Under the pieces are notes generated by a model. It saw only the letters and a program-made list of their open reading frames with translations, was not told the DNA's origin and made no database searches. Source: JADHUC01 sp964623055 (GTDB lineage: Bacteria; Planctomycetota; Planctomycetia; Pirellulales; Pirellulaceae). Taken from it: a DNA stretch of 64,000 bases. Numbering within the stretch: position 1 is the first letter of the stretch; every line of letters starts with the position of its first letter. This document shows positions 53,196 to 62,027 of this stretch, piece after piece. Where the stretch lies: contig CAZURK010000001.1 of NCBI GenBank assembly GCA_964623055.1, positions 1 through 64,000 on the forward strand. Reading direction: 5' to 3'. The position numbers were made by a program, and so were the translations under genes.

Positions 53196-53810
53196 CTAGA
53201 ACTCGTCCTCCATCAGCTTCCGCACCCGTCCAAGGGCGCGAAGGTGCCGCTTCTTCACAGCCGCCACGCTCACTTCGAGTATCGCCGCGCACTCGGAATT
53301 GCTCAGTTCCTCCAGATGTTTCATGATCAGGATCTCGTGGTCCCCGTCGGCCAACTTTGCCAGAATCGCGCGAACCCGCGCGCGCAGTTCCTCTCGAACC
53401 ATATGCTGACTCGGACCGGTCTGGCTGCTTACGAGTCGCTCGGCGAGCTGGATGGCGGAGGTTCCGGAGAGTTGCATCGACCTCTCCTGGCAAACGGTTC
53501 TCTTGCCTGCGTAAATGTGTTGTCGATGGAGATCGACTAAGCGATCCCACGCAATCTGTCGCACCCAGGGGTAGAAAGCAATCCGGGCGTGGTTCAGGTA
53601 CTCCGGCAGTCTCTGGTAAGCGACGCTCAACGCCTCCTGAACCACATCCGATGGGTCAGCACGTCTGGCTACGCGTTCGTCCATGCGGGCGGCGACCATC
53701 CGACGCAGGCGAAGCCGGTGACGCGCAAACAGCTCCTCGACCGCCGACTGATCTCCGCCACGAACTCGATCGAGCAGTTCTTCTGTGTCGCAGCCTGACG
53801 AACCTGACAA
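53196..53810 (-). CDS. ECF-type sigma-70 family RNA polymerase sigma factor
   Basis: 204 residues. Region 2: DPSDVVQEALSVAYQRLPEY with FYPWVRQIAWDRLVDLHR; region 4: LADGDHEILIMKHLEELSNS then the HTH helix ECAAILEVSVAAVKKRHLRA. Together these are the conserved planctomycete ECF layout. It ends 35 bases before the kinase gene, so sigma factor, kinase and probably HAF gene form a regulatory set in which the kinase may control the sigma factor or its partner. No anti-sigma gene is adjacent. Confidence 0.9.
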   Translation of the reverse strand: MSGSSGCDTEELLDRVRGGDQSAVEELFARHRLRLRRMVAARMDERVARRADPSDVVQEALSVAYQRLPEYLNHARIAFYPWVRQIAWDRLVDLHRQHIYAGKRTVCQERSMQLSGTSAIQLAERLVSSQTGPSQHMVREELRARVRAILAKLADGDHEILIMKHLEELSNSECAAILEVSVAAVKKRHLRALGRVRKLMEDEF

Positions 53811-54617
53811 ACCCTACCCCCCTATCACTAGCGCCGGAAAACGCTGCCCAGTGGAGACAGGCTTGGCTCGGAAAACTGAAAAAAGACGCGAAAAAGACCT
53901 ATCGCCCGCATTTCTCACCACGGGTTCGTCGTCATGCTCGATCCTCGTTCCCAAGCTCCGCTTGGGAACCTACATCCCCGAAGCTCCGCTTCGGATGCCG
54001 GGAAGCAGAGCTTCCCAAGTGTGCGCTCCCAAGCCGGAGCTCGGGAACGAGTGGCAATGCTATCGCGCTAAACACGTAACCAAGCAGAGCTTGGGAACCA
54101 GGGGCCGGCGATCGTGAGGAATGCCGGATAGGGGCGCGTCAGGCTTTCATTATCGAGGTTGCTGAATCGACTGGCAATGTGCTTGAGCCAAAGTCAGGGA
54201 CGCAATGTCTTGATCGCGGTTCAGGGAGCTTGAGGCGTCGGCCTGCGGAGGATACAACAAGTACCGGTCTGGGGATCTTATAGAACCAGATGTGTGAGGG
54301 TGTCCGGCATAAGGTCTTTGCCGGTGTCATGCGCGCATCTTTCGAAATCCTAAATCCTAAGCACGAAATCCGAAACAAATCCAAAACTCAAAGCAAGAAG
54401 GTTCAAAACGAAGAGGCGCTCTCGCACGAATGGCATAGCGACGGCTTGGTGGATGCTTTCCCTCGTGTAGTGAATGACGACGTTTGCAACGGCCACCCGT
54501 GGCGTTCCGAGGTTGCCGTTTTGGTCATTCGGATTCTCGGTTTAGAATTTGTTTCGGAATTCGGATTTCGAGCTTTGGATTTAGTTGCGGCCCGAGGCCG
54601 CGTTAGGACCTGATGGC
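53811..54617. repeat. Large repeat-rich intergenic region
   Basis: About 800 bases without a gene. Repeats: GTTCCCAAGCTCCGCTTGGGAAC (hairpin 53947-53969) with further copies of the 'TTCCCAAG/CTTGGGAA' unit to 54110; and a long imperfect inverted repeat, left 54341-54385 (TTCGAAATCCTAAATCC and on) and right 54540-54585 (TTTAGAATTTGTTTCGG and on), AT-rich against the surroundings. Frames through the latter (e.g. RASFEILNPKHEIRNKSK) are translations of the repeat, not genes. Promoter of the UROD-like operon should be near 54590. Confidence 0.75.
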
Positions 54618-55934
54618 ATGGAGAACTACGGCAACGGCCCGTCTACTGGTTTGGATCAGACGGCGGCTGGCAAAATCGTCACTGGGTTTGCGGTCGAGGA
54701 TCTATTGATGTCGCCGGAGGACAAGGCTGTACTCCAGGCGCTGGGTGAACGCGCGGCAGAGATCGCCGCGAGTCAGCGGATGCGGGACACGCGCGAACTG
54801 TGGCGAAAGCTGAACGGGCTCGAACAGGTCAGACCCGTCGTATTCTGCGACCCGGAGAATGGCTGGAACGAGATCATCACTGAATCTCAGATGAAGTGTA
54901 CGGGAAAGCTGGCCCGGCGTTGGGAGATGGATCTTCGCAAAGAGATCTTCTGGGGCGACGAGATGGGCGACGATAAGCCGGTCGAGCCCTATTTCGATGT
55001 GCCTTACACCGTGGCTCCTGATGACTGGGGGCTGGAAGCCGAGTATCACCGCACCGACGATCTCGGTTCCTGCGTGTGGGACTCGCCGGTCAAAGACTAT
55101 GCCACCGATCTGGCGAAACTCCATTCGCCCAAGTTTGAGATCGACTGGCAGACGACCGAAGGATGCCTGGAAATCGCCAAAGAGGTCTTTGGCGACATTC
55201 TGACCGTCCGGCTCAAGGGAATCTGGTGGTGGTCGCTCGGACTCACCTGGCCCGCGGTAACGCTGCGTGGTCTGAGCAACGTCATGTATGATCTCGTCGA
55301 TAGCCCCGATGAACTGAAGGAGCTGTTGGCCATCATCTCGAAAGGCCATCTCGAGAAGCTGGACTACCTGGAAGCAAACAGTCTGTTGAGCCTGAACAAC
55401 GATGGTACGTACGTCGGATCGGGCGGTTACGGATTCACCGACGAACTGCCTCAGGATGATCTCGATGGGCGTGTCCGGTGCGTGGACATGTGGGGCTTCA
55501 CCGAAAGCCAAGAGACCGTGAGCGTATCGCCCGACATGTACGAGGAGTTCATCTTCCCGTACGAGAAGCCGATCATGGACCGGTTCGGGTTGACGTGCTA
55601 CGGATGTTGCGAGCCGGTCCACGGACGCTGGCATATCGTCAAGCGACACCACAATCTGCGCCGGGTATCATCCTCGCCGTGGGCCGACGTCGAGAAGATG
55701 GCTGAATACCTCGAAGACAAGTACATCCTGTCCATCAAGCCGGCGCCCTCGGCCATTTCGACGCCGACGATCGACGAGGATTCTATCCGGTTGGGACTGC
55801 GCAGGGTGCTGGATTTCACGAAAGACTGTGTCGTCGAATTGATCATGAAGGACAACCATACTCTGGGCAATCGGCCGGAGAACGCCGTGCGCTGGTGTCA
55901 AATCGCGAAAGAAGAAGTGGAGAGAAGATCATGA
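54618..55934 (+). CDS. Uroporphyrinogen decarboxylase-like (URO-D/methyltransferase) family protein
   Basis: 438 residues from ATG 54618 (alternative ATG 54708 with a GAGG site). URO-D-like TIM barrel features appear in the second half: VKDYATDLAKLHSP, LGLTWPAVTLRGL, MYDLVDSPDELKELLAI, LTCYGCCEPVHGRW (Cys/His cluster that may bind Zn as in corrinoid methyltransferases) and SIKPAPSAISTPTIDEDSIR. Lacking the Arg/Asp set of HemE, it is more likely a demethylase-type protein than a haem enzyme. Stop overlaps the next gene (ATGA), and a dehydrogenase follows; the trio probably degrades a methylated sugar or polyol. Confidence 0.8.
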   Translation: MENYGNGPSTGLDQTAAGKIVTGFAVEDLLMSPEDKAVLQALGERAAEIAASQRMRDTRELWRKLNGLEQVRPVVFCDPENGWNEIITESQMKCTGKLARRWEMDLRKEIFWGDEMGDDKPVEPYFDVPYTVAPDDWGLEAEYHRTDDLGSCVWDSPVKDYATDLAKLHSPKFEIDWQTTEGCLEIAKEVFGDILTVRLKGIWWWSLGLTWPAVTLRGLSNVMYDLVDSPDELKELLAIISKGHLEKLDYLEANSLLSLNNDGTYVGSGGYGFTDELPQDDLDGRVRCVDMWGFTESQETVSVSPDMYEEFIFPYEKPIMDRFGLTCYGCCEPVHGRWHIVKRHHNLRRVSSSPWADVEKMAEYLEDKYILSIKPAPSAISTPTIDEDSIRLGLRRVLDFTKDCVVELIMKDNHTLGNRPENAVRWCQIAKEEVERRS

Positions 55935-56938
55935 AGCTCGGCTTGGATTCGTACTCGACACGCAATTCCGGATTGGATCCGATCGGCGTCCTTGGACTGG
56001 CCGACGAATTGGGACTGAAAGGCATTCTGTTTGAACTTTCGCCGTTCAAATCGTTTCGCGACAACGATCTCGAAACGATTCGAGAATTCGCAGAGAAAAA
56101 GGGATTGTACGTCGAACTAGGGATGGGGTCGCTGTATCACTGGCATCCCATGGCGGAACAAGGACGCGACCTGCTGGCCGACGCGGGGCACGATATTTCG
56201 GTCTCGGACGCGGAAATCGTGATCCACCATTTAAAGGTGGCCCAGAAGCTCGGATCGCCGCTGCTGAGGTGTGTGGCTGGAAATCTGTTCACGCGAGATG
56301 AAGGCTACGATATGGTCTCGCTTGCAGACGATGCCGTGGCGATCCTTCGCGAAGCCTGCGCGGCGGCCGAAGACATGGGCATGACGATCGCCTTGGAGAA
56401 CCACGCCGATTTCACGGTGCGCGAACACGTTTCGATTCTCTCCCGAGTAAGCAGCCCGGCGCTGGGCTTCACGCTGGACTGCGCCAACCTGGCGTTCGAC
56501 TTGGACGATCCATTGCGGCTGGCCGGGATCATGGCACCGTATGCCCTGACCACGCACTTCAAGAACTACCGAGTCATCCGGACCAAGAAGGGATTGGCGT
56601 TAGAAAACTGTTCGGTAGGCGAAGGCGAGATTGACGTGGCGGCCATTGCCGAACTCGTCGCCGAACAGCATCCCGAGGTGAATCTGAACATCGAGATCCA
56701 TTCGCAGTTTGCACCGTTCACGCTTGATATCCTGGATGAGACGTTTTTCCAGCGACATCCGTCTCCGCCAGGCGACGGATTGGCGTGGTATCTAGAAAAG
56801 TCATGGGAAAAGGGACTCCCGGAGACTGCACCGGCTAATCTGCCGGACGGTGAAGAGTCCTGGGAATTGGAGTACGAGCACATCAAGCTGTCGGCTGAAT
56901 GGGCCAAGGACAAACTAGCGCACATCTTGTCAGATTGA
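55931..56938 (+). CDS. Sugar phosphate isomerase/epimerase family protein
   Basis: 335 residues, ATG coupled to the previous stop. TIM-barrel landmarks: KLGLDSYSTRNSG at the start, MTIALENHADFTVRE (metal-binding Glu), LGFTLDCANLAFD (metal-binding Asp), LTTHFKNYRV (His) and NLNIEIHSQFAPF (Glu/His). These complete a xylose isomerase-like metal site. The enzyme is cytosolic. Second gene of the operon, 14 bases before the dehydrogenase start. Confidence 0.88.
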   Translation: MKLGLDSYSTRNSGLDPIGVLGLADELGLKGILFELSPFKSFRDNDLETIREFAEKKGLYVELGMGSLYHWHPMAEQGRDLLADAGHDISVSDAEIVIHHLKVAQKLGSPLLRCVAGNLFTRDEGYDMVSLADDAVAILREACAAAEDMGMTIALENHADFTVREHVSILSRVSSPALGFTLDCANLAFDLDDPLRLAGIMAPYALTTHFKNYRVIRTKKGLALENCSVGEGEIDVAAIAELVAEQHPEVNLNIEIHSQFAPFTLDILDETFFQRHPSPPGDGLAWYLEKSWEKGLPETAPANLPDGEESWELEYEHIKLSAEWAKDKLAHILSD

Positions 56939-56952
56939 GAAGGAGAACCATC

Positions 56953-58119
56953 GTGGCTATCGAGAAGGTGACCACAAACGGAAGGAAAGAAATCCGCATG
57001 GGCGTTTTGGGGTGCGGCTTCATGGGCAAGTGCCACGCGAACGCCTACAAGACGATCCCGTACATCTACCCCGACGCTGGCGTTATGCCTCGGCTGTTGG
57101 TACTGTGCGACAAGAACGAGCAGATCGTCGAGCGTGAGGCGACGAGATACGGCTACGAGGAGTTCTGTACGGATTGGAACGAAATGGTGGCGGACGAGAG
57201 GATCGACGTGGTGGACAATTGCGGCCCCGATCCGGTGCATCCCGATCCCTGCATCGCCGCGTTGGAGAACGGCAAGCACGTCATTAGCGAAAAGCCGTTG
57301 GCGGTCTCGGTGGATGATGCTCGGCGAATGCGCGACGCGGCCGCTGCGTCGTCCGCAATGGCAATGTGCACGTTCAACTACCGGTTCATGCCCGCCGTGC
57401 AAATGGCCAAGGAGTTGATCGGCGCTGGAAAGATCGGAACCATCTATCAGATCCGAGTCAACTATCTACAAATGGCTGGGCACGACCCGTCGCTCAGTGC
57501 GGACCAGGTATGGTATGCAGCTTGGCCGCACTCGGGAGGTCTTCAGGGAATCGGCAGCCACGCCATCGACCAGTGCCGATTTCTGGTTGGCGAGATCAAG
57601 AGTGTCTCGGCGTTGGTCCGGACGTTCAATGCGGACCGCGCTCGCCCCAGCGCCGGTTGCCCGGACGTGACATCGGACGAAGGGACGGCCGCTGTGCTGG
57701 AATTCGACAGCGGAGCGATCGGCGTAATGGAGTCCTCGGTGGTGGCCACGGGCAGAAAGAACTTCTTGTCTTGGGAGATCAACGCATCGAAGGGGTCGCT
57801 CCGATGGGATCTGGAGCATCCCAACAGCCTGTTCGCCTGCCTGGAAAGCCCCGACGGCCCGAAGGCCGAAGGCTTTGCGGAGATCTCCGTCACCGAGGCG
57901 GACCACACGTACGTCGGCCCCTGGTGGCCGCACGGACACAACATCGGCTGGGAACACTGCCACATCATCGAGAAGTTCCACTTCCTGGACGCAGTGGCCA
58001 ACGGCAAGCCAATGAATCCCTGCAACGCCACATTCGAAGACGGATACCGCGTAGCAGCAATCATCGACGCCATGCGCAAGTCAAGCGACTCGGGCAAGAG
58101 GATCGAACTCAGTTTTTAG
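56953..58119 (+). CDS. Gfo/Idh/MocA-family oxidoreductase (cytosolic)
   Basis: 388 residues, GTG start at 56953 with AAGGAGAA 5-7 bases upstream. Rossmann motif MGVLGCGFMGKCHANAYK, then the catalytic E-K-P (HVISEKPLAVSVDD), and TFNYRFMPAVQMAKELIGAG. Unlike the Tat-exported members, no signal peptide. Substrate likely a sugar or cyclitol, in the same pathway as the isomerase upstream. Confidence 0.9.
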   Translation: MAIEKVTTNGRKEIRMGVLGCGFMGKCHANAYKTIPYIYPDAGVMPRLLVLCDKNEQIVEREATRYGYEEFCTDWNEMVADERIDVVDNCGPDPVHPDPCIAALENGKHVISEKPLAVSVDDARRMRDAAAASSAMAMCTFNYRFMPAVQMAKELIGAGKIGTIYQIRVNYLQMAGHDPSLSADQVWYAAWPHSGGLQGIGSHAIDQCRFLVGEIKSVSALVRTFNADRARPSAGCPDVTSDEGTAAVLEFDSGAIGVMESSVVATGRKNFLSWEINASKGSLRWDLEHPNSLFACLESPDGPKAEGFAEISVTEADHTYVGPWWPHGHNIGWEHCHIIEKFHFLDAVANGKPMNPCNATFEDGYRVAAIIDAMRKSSDSGKRIELSF

Positions 58120-58121
58120 TC

Positions 58122-58208
58122 GTAGGCCGGCAACAAGGAGCGACAGCGACGCCGTTCCGGCATCGGATTCGGTATTGCCGGAACAGCGCTGCGCTCGGTC
58201 CGGCCTAC
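58122..58208. repeat. GTAGGCCGG...CCGGCCTAC palindromic element, copy 1
   Basis: The termini GTAGGCCGG (58122-58130) and CCGGCCTAC (58200-58208) are exact complements; the interior (GTTCCGGCA and TTGCCGGAAC) pairs again. A related copy lies at 61856-61956. It follows the dehydrogenase operon and precedes the LRR gene. Confidence 0.75.
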
Positions 58209-58249
58209 AATCGGCTCAGTCTTAGATTCATCTTTCGCGGACAACCACA

Positions 58250-60289
58250 GTGAGCGCAATGAAAGGATTCGGCAAGCTGCTCTTTGGCTTGGTCTGTTGT
58301 GGACACGTCGTGGTGCTCGCGATGTCGTGCATGTGGTGGGGAGGTGATCCTCGCACATGGTGCTACGTTGCGCTCGCCGTCGGGCTTTCACAGGTCGGGC
58401 TAACCGCGGTGTTCGCGGGGCTCGGCAGTTCGCCACTCGCCGTGCGTGTACCGGGATGGGGCATAGTCTGCGCTGTGCCCTTGATCGTTGTCTGGGTCTC
58501 CGCTTTGCACGCGGAGCCCGACGGGGACATGTTGGGGCTACTTGTCGTAGTTGCCGTTTCCTGGGGCTTGGTCGTCTTCTTTCTGACCGCTATCAGGTTA
58601 CTACCATTTCTCAGTTGGCGTCTCGCCTATGTGGACCGGGCACACGTGGCGCGGCAACCTGCTCGCCAGCAGTATTCACTGCTTGAACTATTCATCCTGA
58701 TGGCGGCCACTGGGATCATTCTGTCGCTGATCCACGAACTGCTACAAATGTCGCCCTCGCGGACTGCGCTACTGGACGAAGCGTTCCATGCATGCTCTCC
58801 AGGCGAGTTTGCCACCGTTGTCTCAATCCTAGCCGCCGTGCATCTGGTCGTCGGCCCGTTGTTTCTCTCCATTCGACGCTGGCCCGTATGGCTTGGCTGC
58901 GGAGTTTTTGTCGCGGCGATTGCGGTGCTGTGGGCCCTTGAGTGGCTCGAAGGTCTTTGGATTTGGCTGACGGCGCTCGTGGTGACGTTTTTATCCGTAA
59001 GAGCATGCGGTATCCGATGGATATCGGGCCAGTGCATGGCAGAGAACGCAACCAAGGACGCGGTGCTAGCCGCACGTACGCAGCGTATGCGAGCTACGGT
59101 CCAGAGCCCTGCCACGATTGCGCTGTTCGCCGTTTGCGGCTTGTTCTTGTTGCTTACCTGTTCCGGTCGTCTGGCGACGTGTCGGCTTGCGTTGGCTGGC
59201 TATGTCAAATACAGCGGGGGCTTAGGTGTTGGCGTCGATCTCCAAAATGCGCCTGCGGGAGAGCTTCCGCTACGGAACATTCGAAGGTTCTACGGTCTAG
59301 GTTGGCTGAGCCTACGTGGCACAGGAATCACGGATCACGATTTGCGGCATCTGCGAAACTTGACCAATCTGACGTCGTTGGATCTCAGCTCGACCGAAAT
59401 AACCGACGATGGGCTCCGCTCCTTACGCAGGTTGACGAAACTCCGCCAGTTGCATGTCGAGGACACGGATGTCACGTTCGCTGGCGTCTGTCAGTTGATC
59501 CGGCTTGTAGGCTCGTTGGACGAAGTCTGCTGGAAACGTGGGCCGTCGCCCGAAGCGTACTGGAAGGCAGACTCATGGATGGAAGCCGTAGTTCACCTTG
59601 ACGGTGCTCCCCAAATCATCTACCCGCAGGCCAACTCAGTGCGGGACCGGTACCTTTCCCTCTCTGGCGATTGTTCAAACGAGGATGTCCGGCTCGTGGG
59701 AACGCTTCCTGTCCGACAATTGTGCTTCTGTCGAGGGCGTTTGACCGAAGATGCCTGCCGGGCGCTGCCGAGTCTATCCAACGTAGAAAGCGTGACTCTG
59801 TGGCAAGTGGAAGGCGCAGACATCGCCACGAAGCACGTCGCGGAGATGCCGTCCTTGACCGGCCTAGTGTGTGTTGGTGAGGCTATCCATGACGAAGTGT
59901 TCCCTGAACTGGACAAGCTTACGCAGTTGGAAACGTTCCAGATCGGGAGTACTGTGACCGTGCCAGACCTGTCGCCACTACGCAAACTCGACTCGCTCAA
60001 AACGTTGACGCTTTATGATGCACCAGTTAGCGATATCTCGCCGTTGGCTGAACTGACGACTATCGAGTCTATTGTATTGCAGCAGACAGCCGTCACCGAC
60101 TTGTCGCCGTTGACCAGCCTGCCGAAACTGCGAGTGCTATTCCTCTACAGCACGCCAGTGTCGGACCTCACGCCCTTGGCAAAGATGCCCGAGCTGAGAC
60201 AGTTGATTCTACATGGTACACGAACACCAGCGCAAGAAATCGCGAAACTTCGGAAGGTACTACCCAAGTGTGAAATAAGTGCGTTCTAG
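58250..60289 (+). CDS. Polytopic membrane protein with leucine-rich repeats
   Basis: 679 residues, GTG start (ATG at 58259 is an alternative). About six transmembrane helices in residues 5-265 (e.g. LLFGLVCCGHVVVLAM, GLLVVVAVSWGLVVFFLTAI, LWIWLTALVVTFLSV) and a further one near 290 (IALFAVCGLFLLLTC). From about 340 leucine-rich repeats follow: DLRHLRNLTNLTSLDLSSTE, GLRSLRRLTKLRQLHVED, then SPLRKLDSLKTLTLYD and SPLAELTTIESIVLQQ. These solvent-exposed arrays probably bind proteins. Function unknown; the combination occurs in planctomycetes. Confidence 0.8.
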   Translation: MSAMKGFGKLLFGLVCCGHVVVLAMSCMWWGGDPRTWCYVALAVGLSQVGLTAVFAGLGSSPLAVRVPGWGIVCAVPLIVVWVSALHAEPDGDMLGLLVVVAVSWGLVVFFLTAIRLLPFLSWRLAYVDRAHVARQPARQQYSLLELFILMAATGIILSLIHELLQMSPSRTALLDEAFHACSPGEFATVVSILAAVHLVVGPLFLSIRRWPVWLGCGVFVAAIAVLWALEWLEGLWIWLTALVVTFLSVRACGIRWISGQCMAENATKDAVLAARTQRMRATVQSPATIALFAVCGLFLLLTCSGRLATCRLALAGYVKYSGGLGVGVDLQNAPAGELPLRNIRRFYGLGWLSLRGTGITDHDLRHLRNLTNLTSLDLSSTEITDDGLRSLRRLTKLRQLHVEDTDVTFAGVCQLIRLVGSLDEVCWKRGPSPEAYWKADSWMEAVVHLDGAPQIIYPQANSVRDRYLSLSGDCSNEDVRLVGTLPVRQLCFCRGRLTEDACRALPSLSNVESVTLWQVEGADIATKHVAEMPSLTGLVCVGEAIHDEVFPELDKLTQLETFQIGSTVTVPDLSPLRKLDSLKTLTLYDAPVSDISPLAELTTIESIVLQQTAVTDLSPLTSLPKLRVLFLYSTPVSDLTPLAKMPELRQLILHGTRTPAQEIAKLRKVLPKCEISAF

Positions 60290-60341
60290 CCAGGTCCGCT
60301 GGCAAGCAGCAAGAGGCAACCTGGGTTCTGACCATCACACA

Positions 60342-61589
60342 TCACGCCAGTAGACCGTGCGCTTCTTTCAGCTTCTCGATGACTGCCAGCCGGTTGGGGC
60401 ACGTCTGTTCGCATTGACCGCATTCGTTGCACGCGGTTACTCGGCGATCTTCCGGCACGGCGGCGTAGTAGTCTCGGGCGTCCTCGCGGTGGCCGTAGTT
60501 TTTGTAGTACATACGGAAACGAAGAATGTCCGCGATGGCAATGCCCTGCGAGCAAGAAGGATGGCAGGTCTCGCACATACGGCAGTAGTCTTCGGTGGCC
60601 GCCGCCGCATAGTGTTCCAACAGGCGTTGGTGTAACGCGGTCAACTGGCCCGTGACCGCCGCGCAGTCTTCCTCGACGTCCTGGACCGTACTCATTCCCA
60701 CTGCGGCGCAGGCGACGTTGGGGTTCTTCAACACCCACATCAACAACGCCTGGTAGAGGTGCTTGGCGCCAAACTCCTCCAACTCGCCCATGACTTTGGC
60801 CACTTTGGGGTCCGATCGGTCCTTGGCCCAGTTGGGCACGAAGTGTCCGGTCATGGGTTTCATGCAAATGACGCCCACGTCCTTCTTCTTGCAGAACTCG
60901 AACAGCTCCTCGACACTGTCGCGGTCAAATCGCTCGGTCCATTTGGCCAAGGCCATGTAGTTGTACGGCTGGAAGACAAAGTCCAGTTTGTCGGCTTCGA
61001 CCAGTTCTCGATGCGTCGCTGGCTTGTGGCAGCTAAGGCCGATGAAGCGGATCTTGCCCTGCTCTTTCAGCTTCAACGCCCCTTCGTAGAACGCCTCGCT
61101 CCAACGCCCGTGCGAGAAGTAGCAGTCGATGTAGTCGGTATGGAAATGCTTCAGGCTGCTCTCGCATCGCTCGATCACGGCCTCCGGAGTGTTCTTGGGA
61201 GGATCCGGCGACGTGAAGATGATAACGTCCTTGCGGCGGCCCTTTAACGCGTTGCCAAGAATCTCTTCGGTGTCATGGTAGCAGTAAGACGTGGCCACGA
61301 AATTGCCGCCGAGTTCCAGCAGTTTGTCGACAATGGCCGGGATATCTTCGCGATACTGGTTGAACATTACCGGACCGAACGTCCGCGACTTCAAGCCCGT
61401 CGCGCATCCAAGGCCGATTTCCGATACCTTCAACTCGGTACGACCAAACCGGCGGTACTTCATCTCGGTCTTCACGGCACCGCCGAGCGTCACTTGGGGC
61501 GATGTAGCCAAGGCCGCACCGACTGCCATGGCTGAGCCCTTCTCCAGAAACCGTCGTCTTGTGACCGCCGAGTCGTCTTGTTTGGACAT
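60342..61589 (-). CDS. Tat-exported aldo/keto reductase with two 4Fe-4S cluster motifs
   Basis: 415 residues. Tat signal VTRRRFLEKGSAMAVGAALA; AKR barrel with YRRFGRTELKVSEIGLGCAT; then NFVATSYCYHDTEEILG, in which the catalytic Asp of D-T-A-x-x-Y seems replaced by Ala while Tyr remains, and IIFTSPDPPKN where the Lys is not seen; His in CYFSHGRWSE. The C-terminus has two C-x2-C-x2-C-x3-C motifs (CRMCETCHPSC and CNECGQCEQTCPNRL), so two iron-sulfur clusters. Likely a periplasmic redox protein of altered chemistry. AAAGGAG precedes the ATG. Confidence 0.87.
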   Translation of the reverse strand: MSKQDDSAVTRRRFLEKGSAMAVGAALATSPQVTLGGAVKTEMKYRRFGRTELKVSEIGLGCATGLKSRTFGPVMFNQYREDIPAIVDKLLELGGNFVATSYCYHDTEEILGNALKGRRKDVIIFTSPDPPKNTPEAVIERCESSLKHFHTDYIDCYFSHGRWSEAFYEGALKLKEQGKIRFIGLSCHKPATHRELVEADKLDFVFQPYNYMALAKWTERFDRDSVEELFEFCKKKDVGVICMKPMTGHFVPNWAKDRSDPKVAKVMGELEEFGAKHLYQALLMWVLKNPNVACAAVGMSTVQDVEEDCAAVTGQLTALHQRLLEHYAAAATEDYCRMCETCHPSCSQGIAIADILRFRMYYKNYGHREDARDYYAAVPEDRRVTACNECGQCEQTCPNRLAVIEKLKEAHGLLA

Positions 61590-62027
61590 GGTATGTCTCC
61601 TTTGGCGTGGCGCTGTTCACGTCGGATTGCCGCCGACCCTGCGCAATTATCCTGCCGCGCTTGCCCTCCAGTGTCAAGAGAAAGTTGCACGGCGCGCCAG
61701 TTTGCTGTAGTTTGGCGATTTGGAGGCTCAGGATCGTTCGAGAAATAACTGTCGTAGCCACGCTCGCCAGAGCGTGGAATCCCGCCGTCTGGCGACGGCA
61801 GCTACGGCCAAATCGGACACTTATTTATCGAAGGGTGCTTAGCCATTGACTGGATGTAGGCCGGAGCAAGCCTGCGCAGTTCCGGCAAGAACGATGGGCG
61901 TCAATCGGAGAGGCTGCCGGAACTGTGTCGCCAGAGGCTCGTTGTTACCGGCCTACTTTCGTCCGTGGCTCGCCTGCAAGAAGCTGAATAGCAACGAAGA
62001 ATCCACCGATTAAAGGAGAACCGAGAT
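61590..62027. repeat. Intergenic region with two palindromic elements
   Basis: 438 bases between divergent genes. 61753-61806 is bounded by CGTAG/CTACG with hairpins CCACGCTCGCCAGAGCGTGG and GCCGTCTGGCGACGGC. 61856-61956 starts GTAGGCCGG and ends CCGGCCTAC like the element at 58122. Promoters of both flanking genes must also lie here. No gene-like frame. Confidence 0.75.

Noticed and set aside
54290..54613. Open frame of 107 codons reading ASFEILNPKHEIRNKSK
   Set aside because: This is a translation of the AT-rich inverted repeat; such frames recur wherever the repeat occurs.
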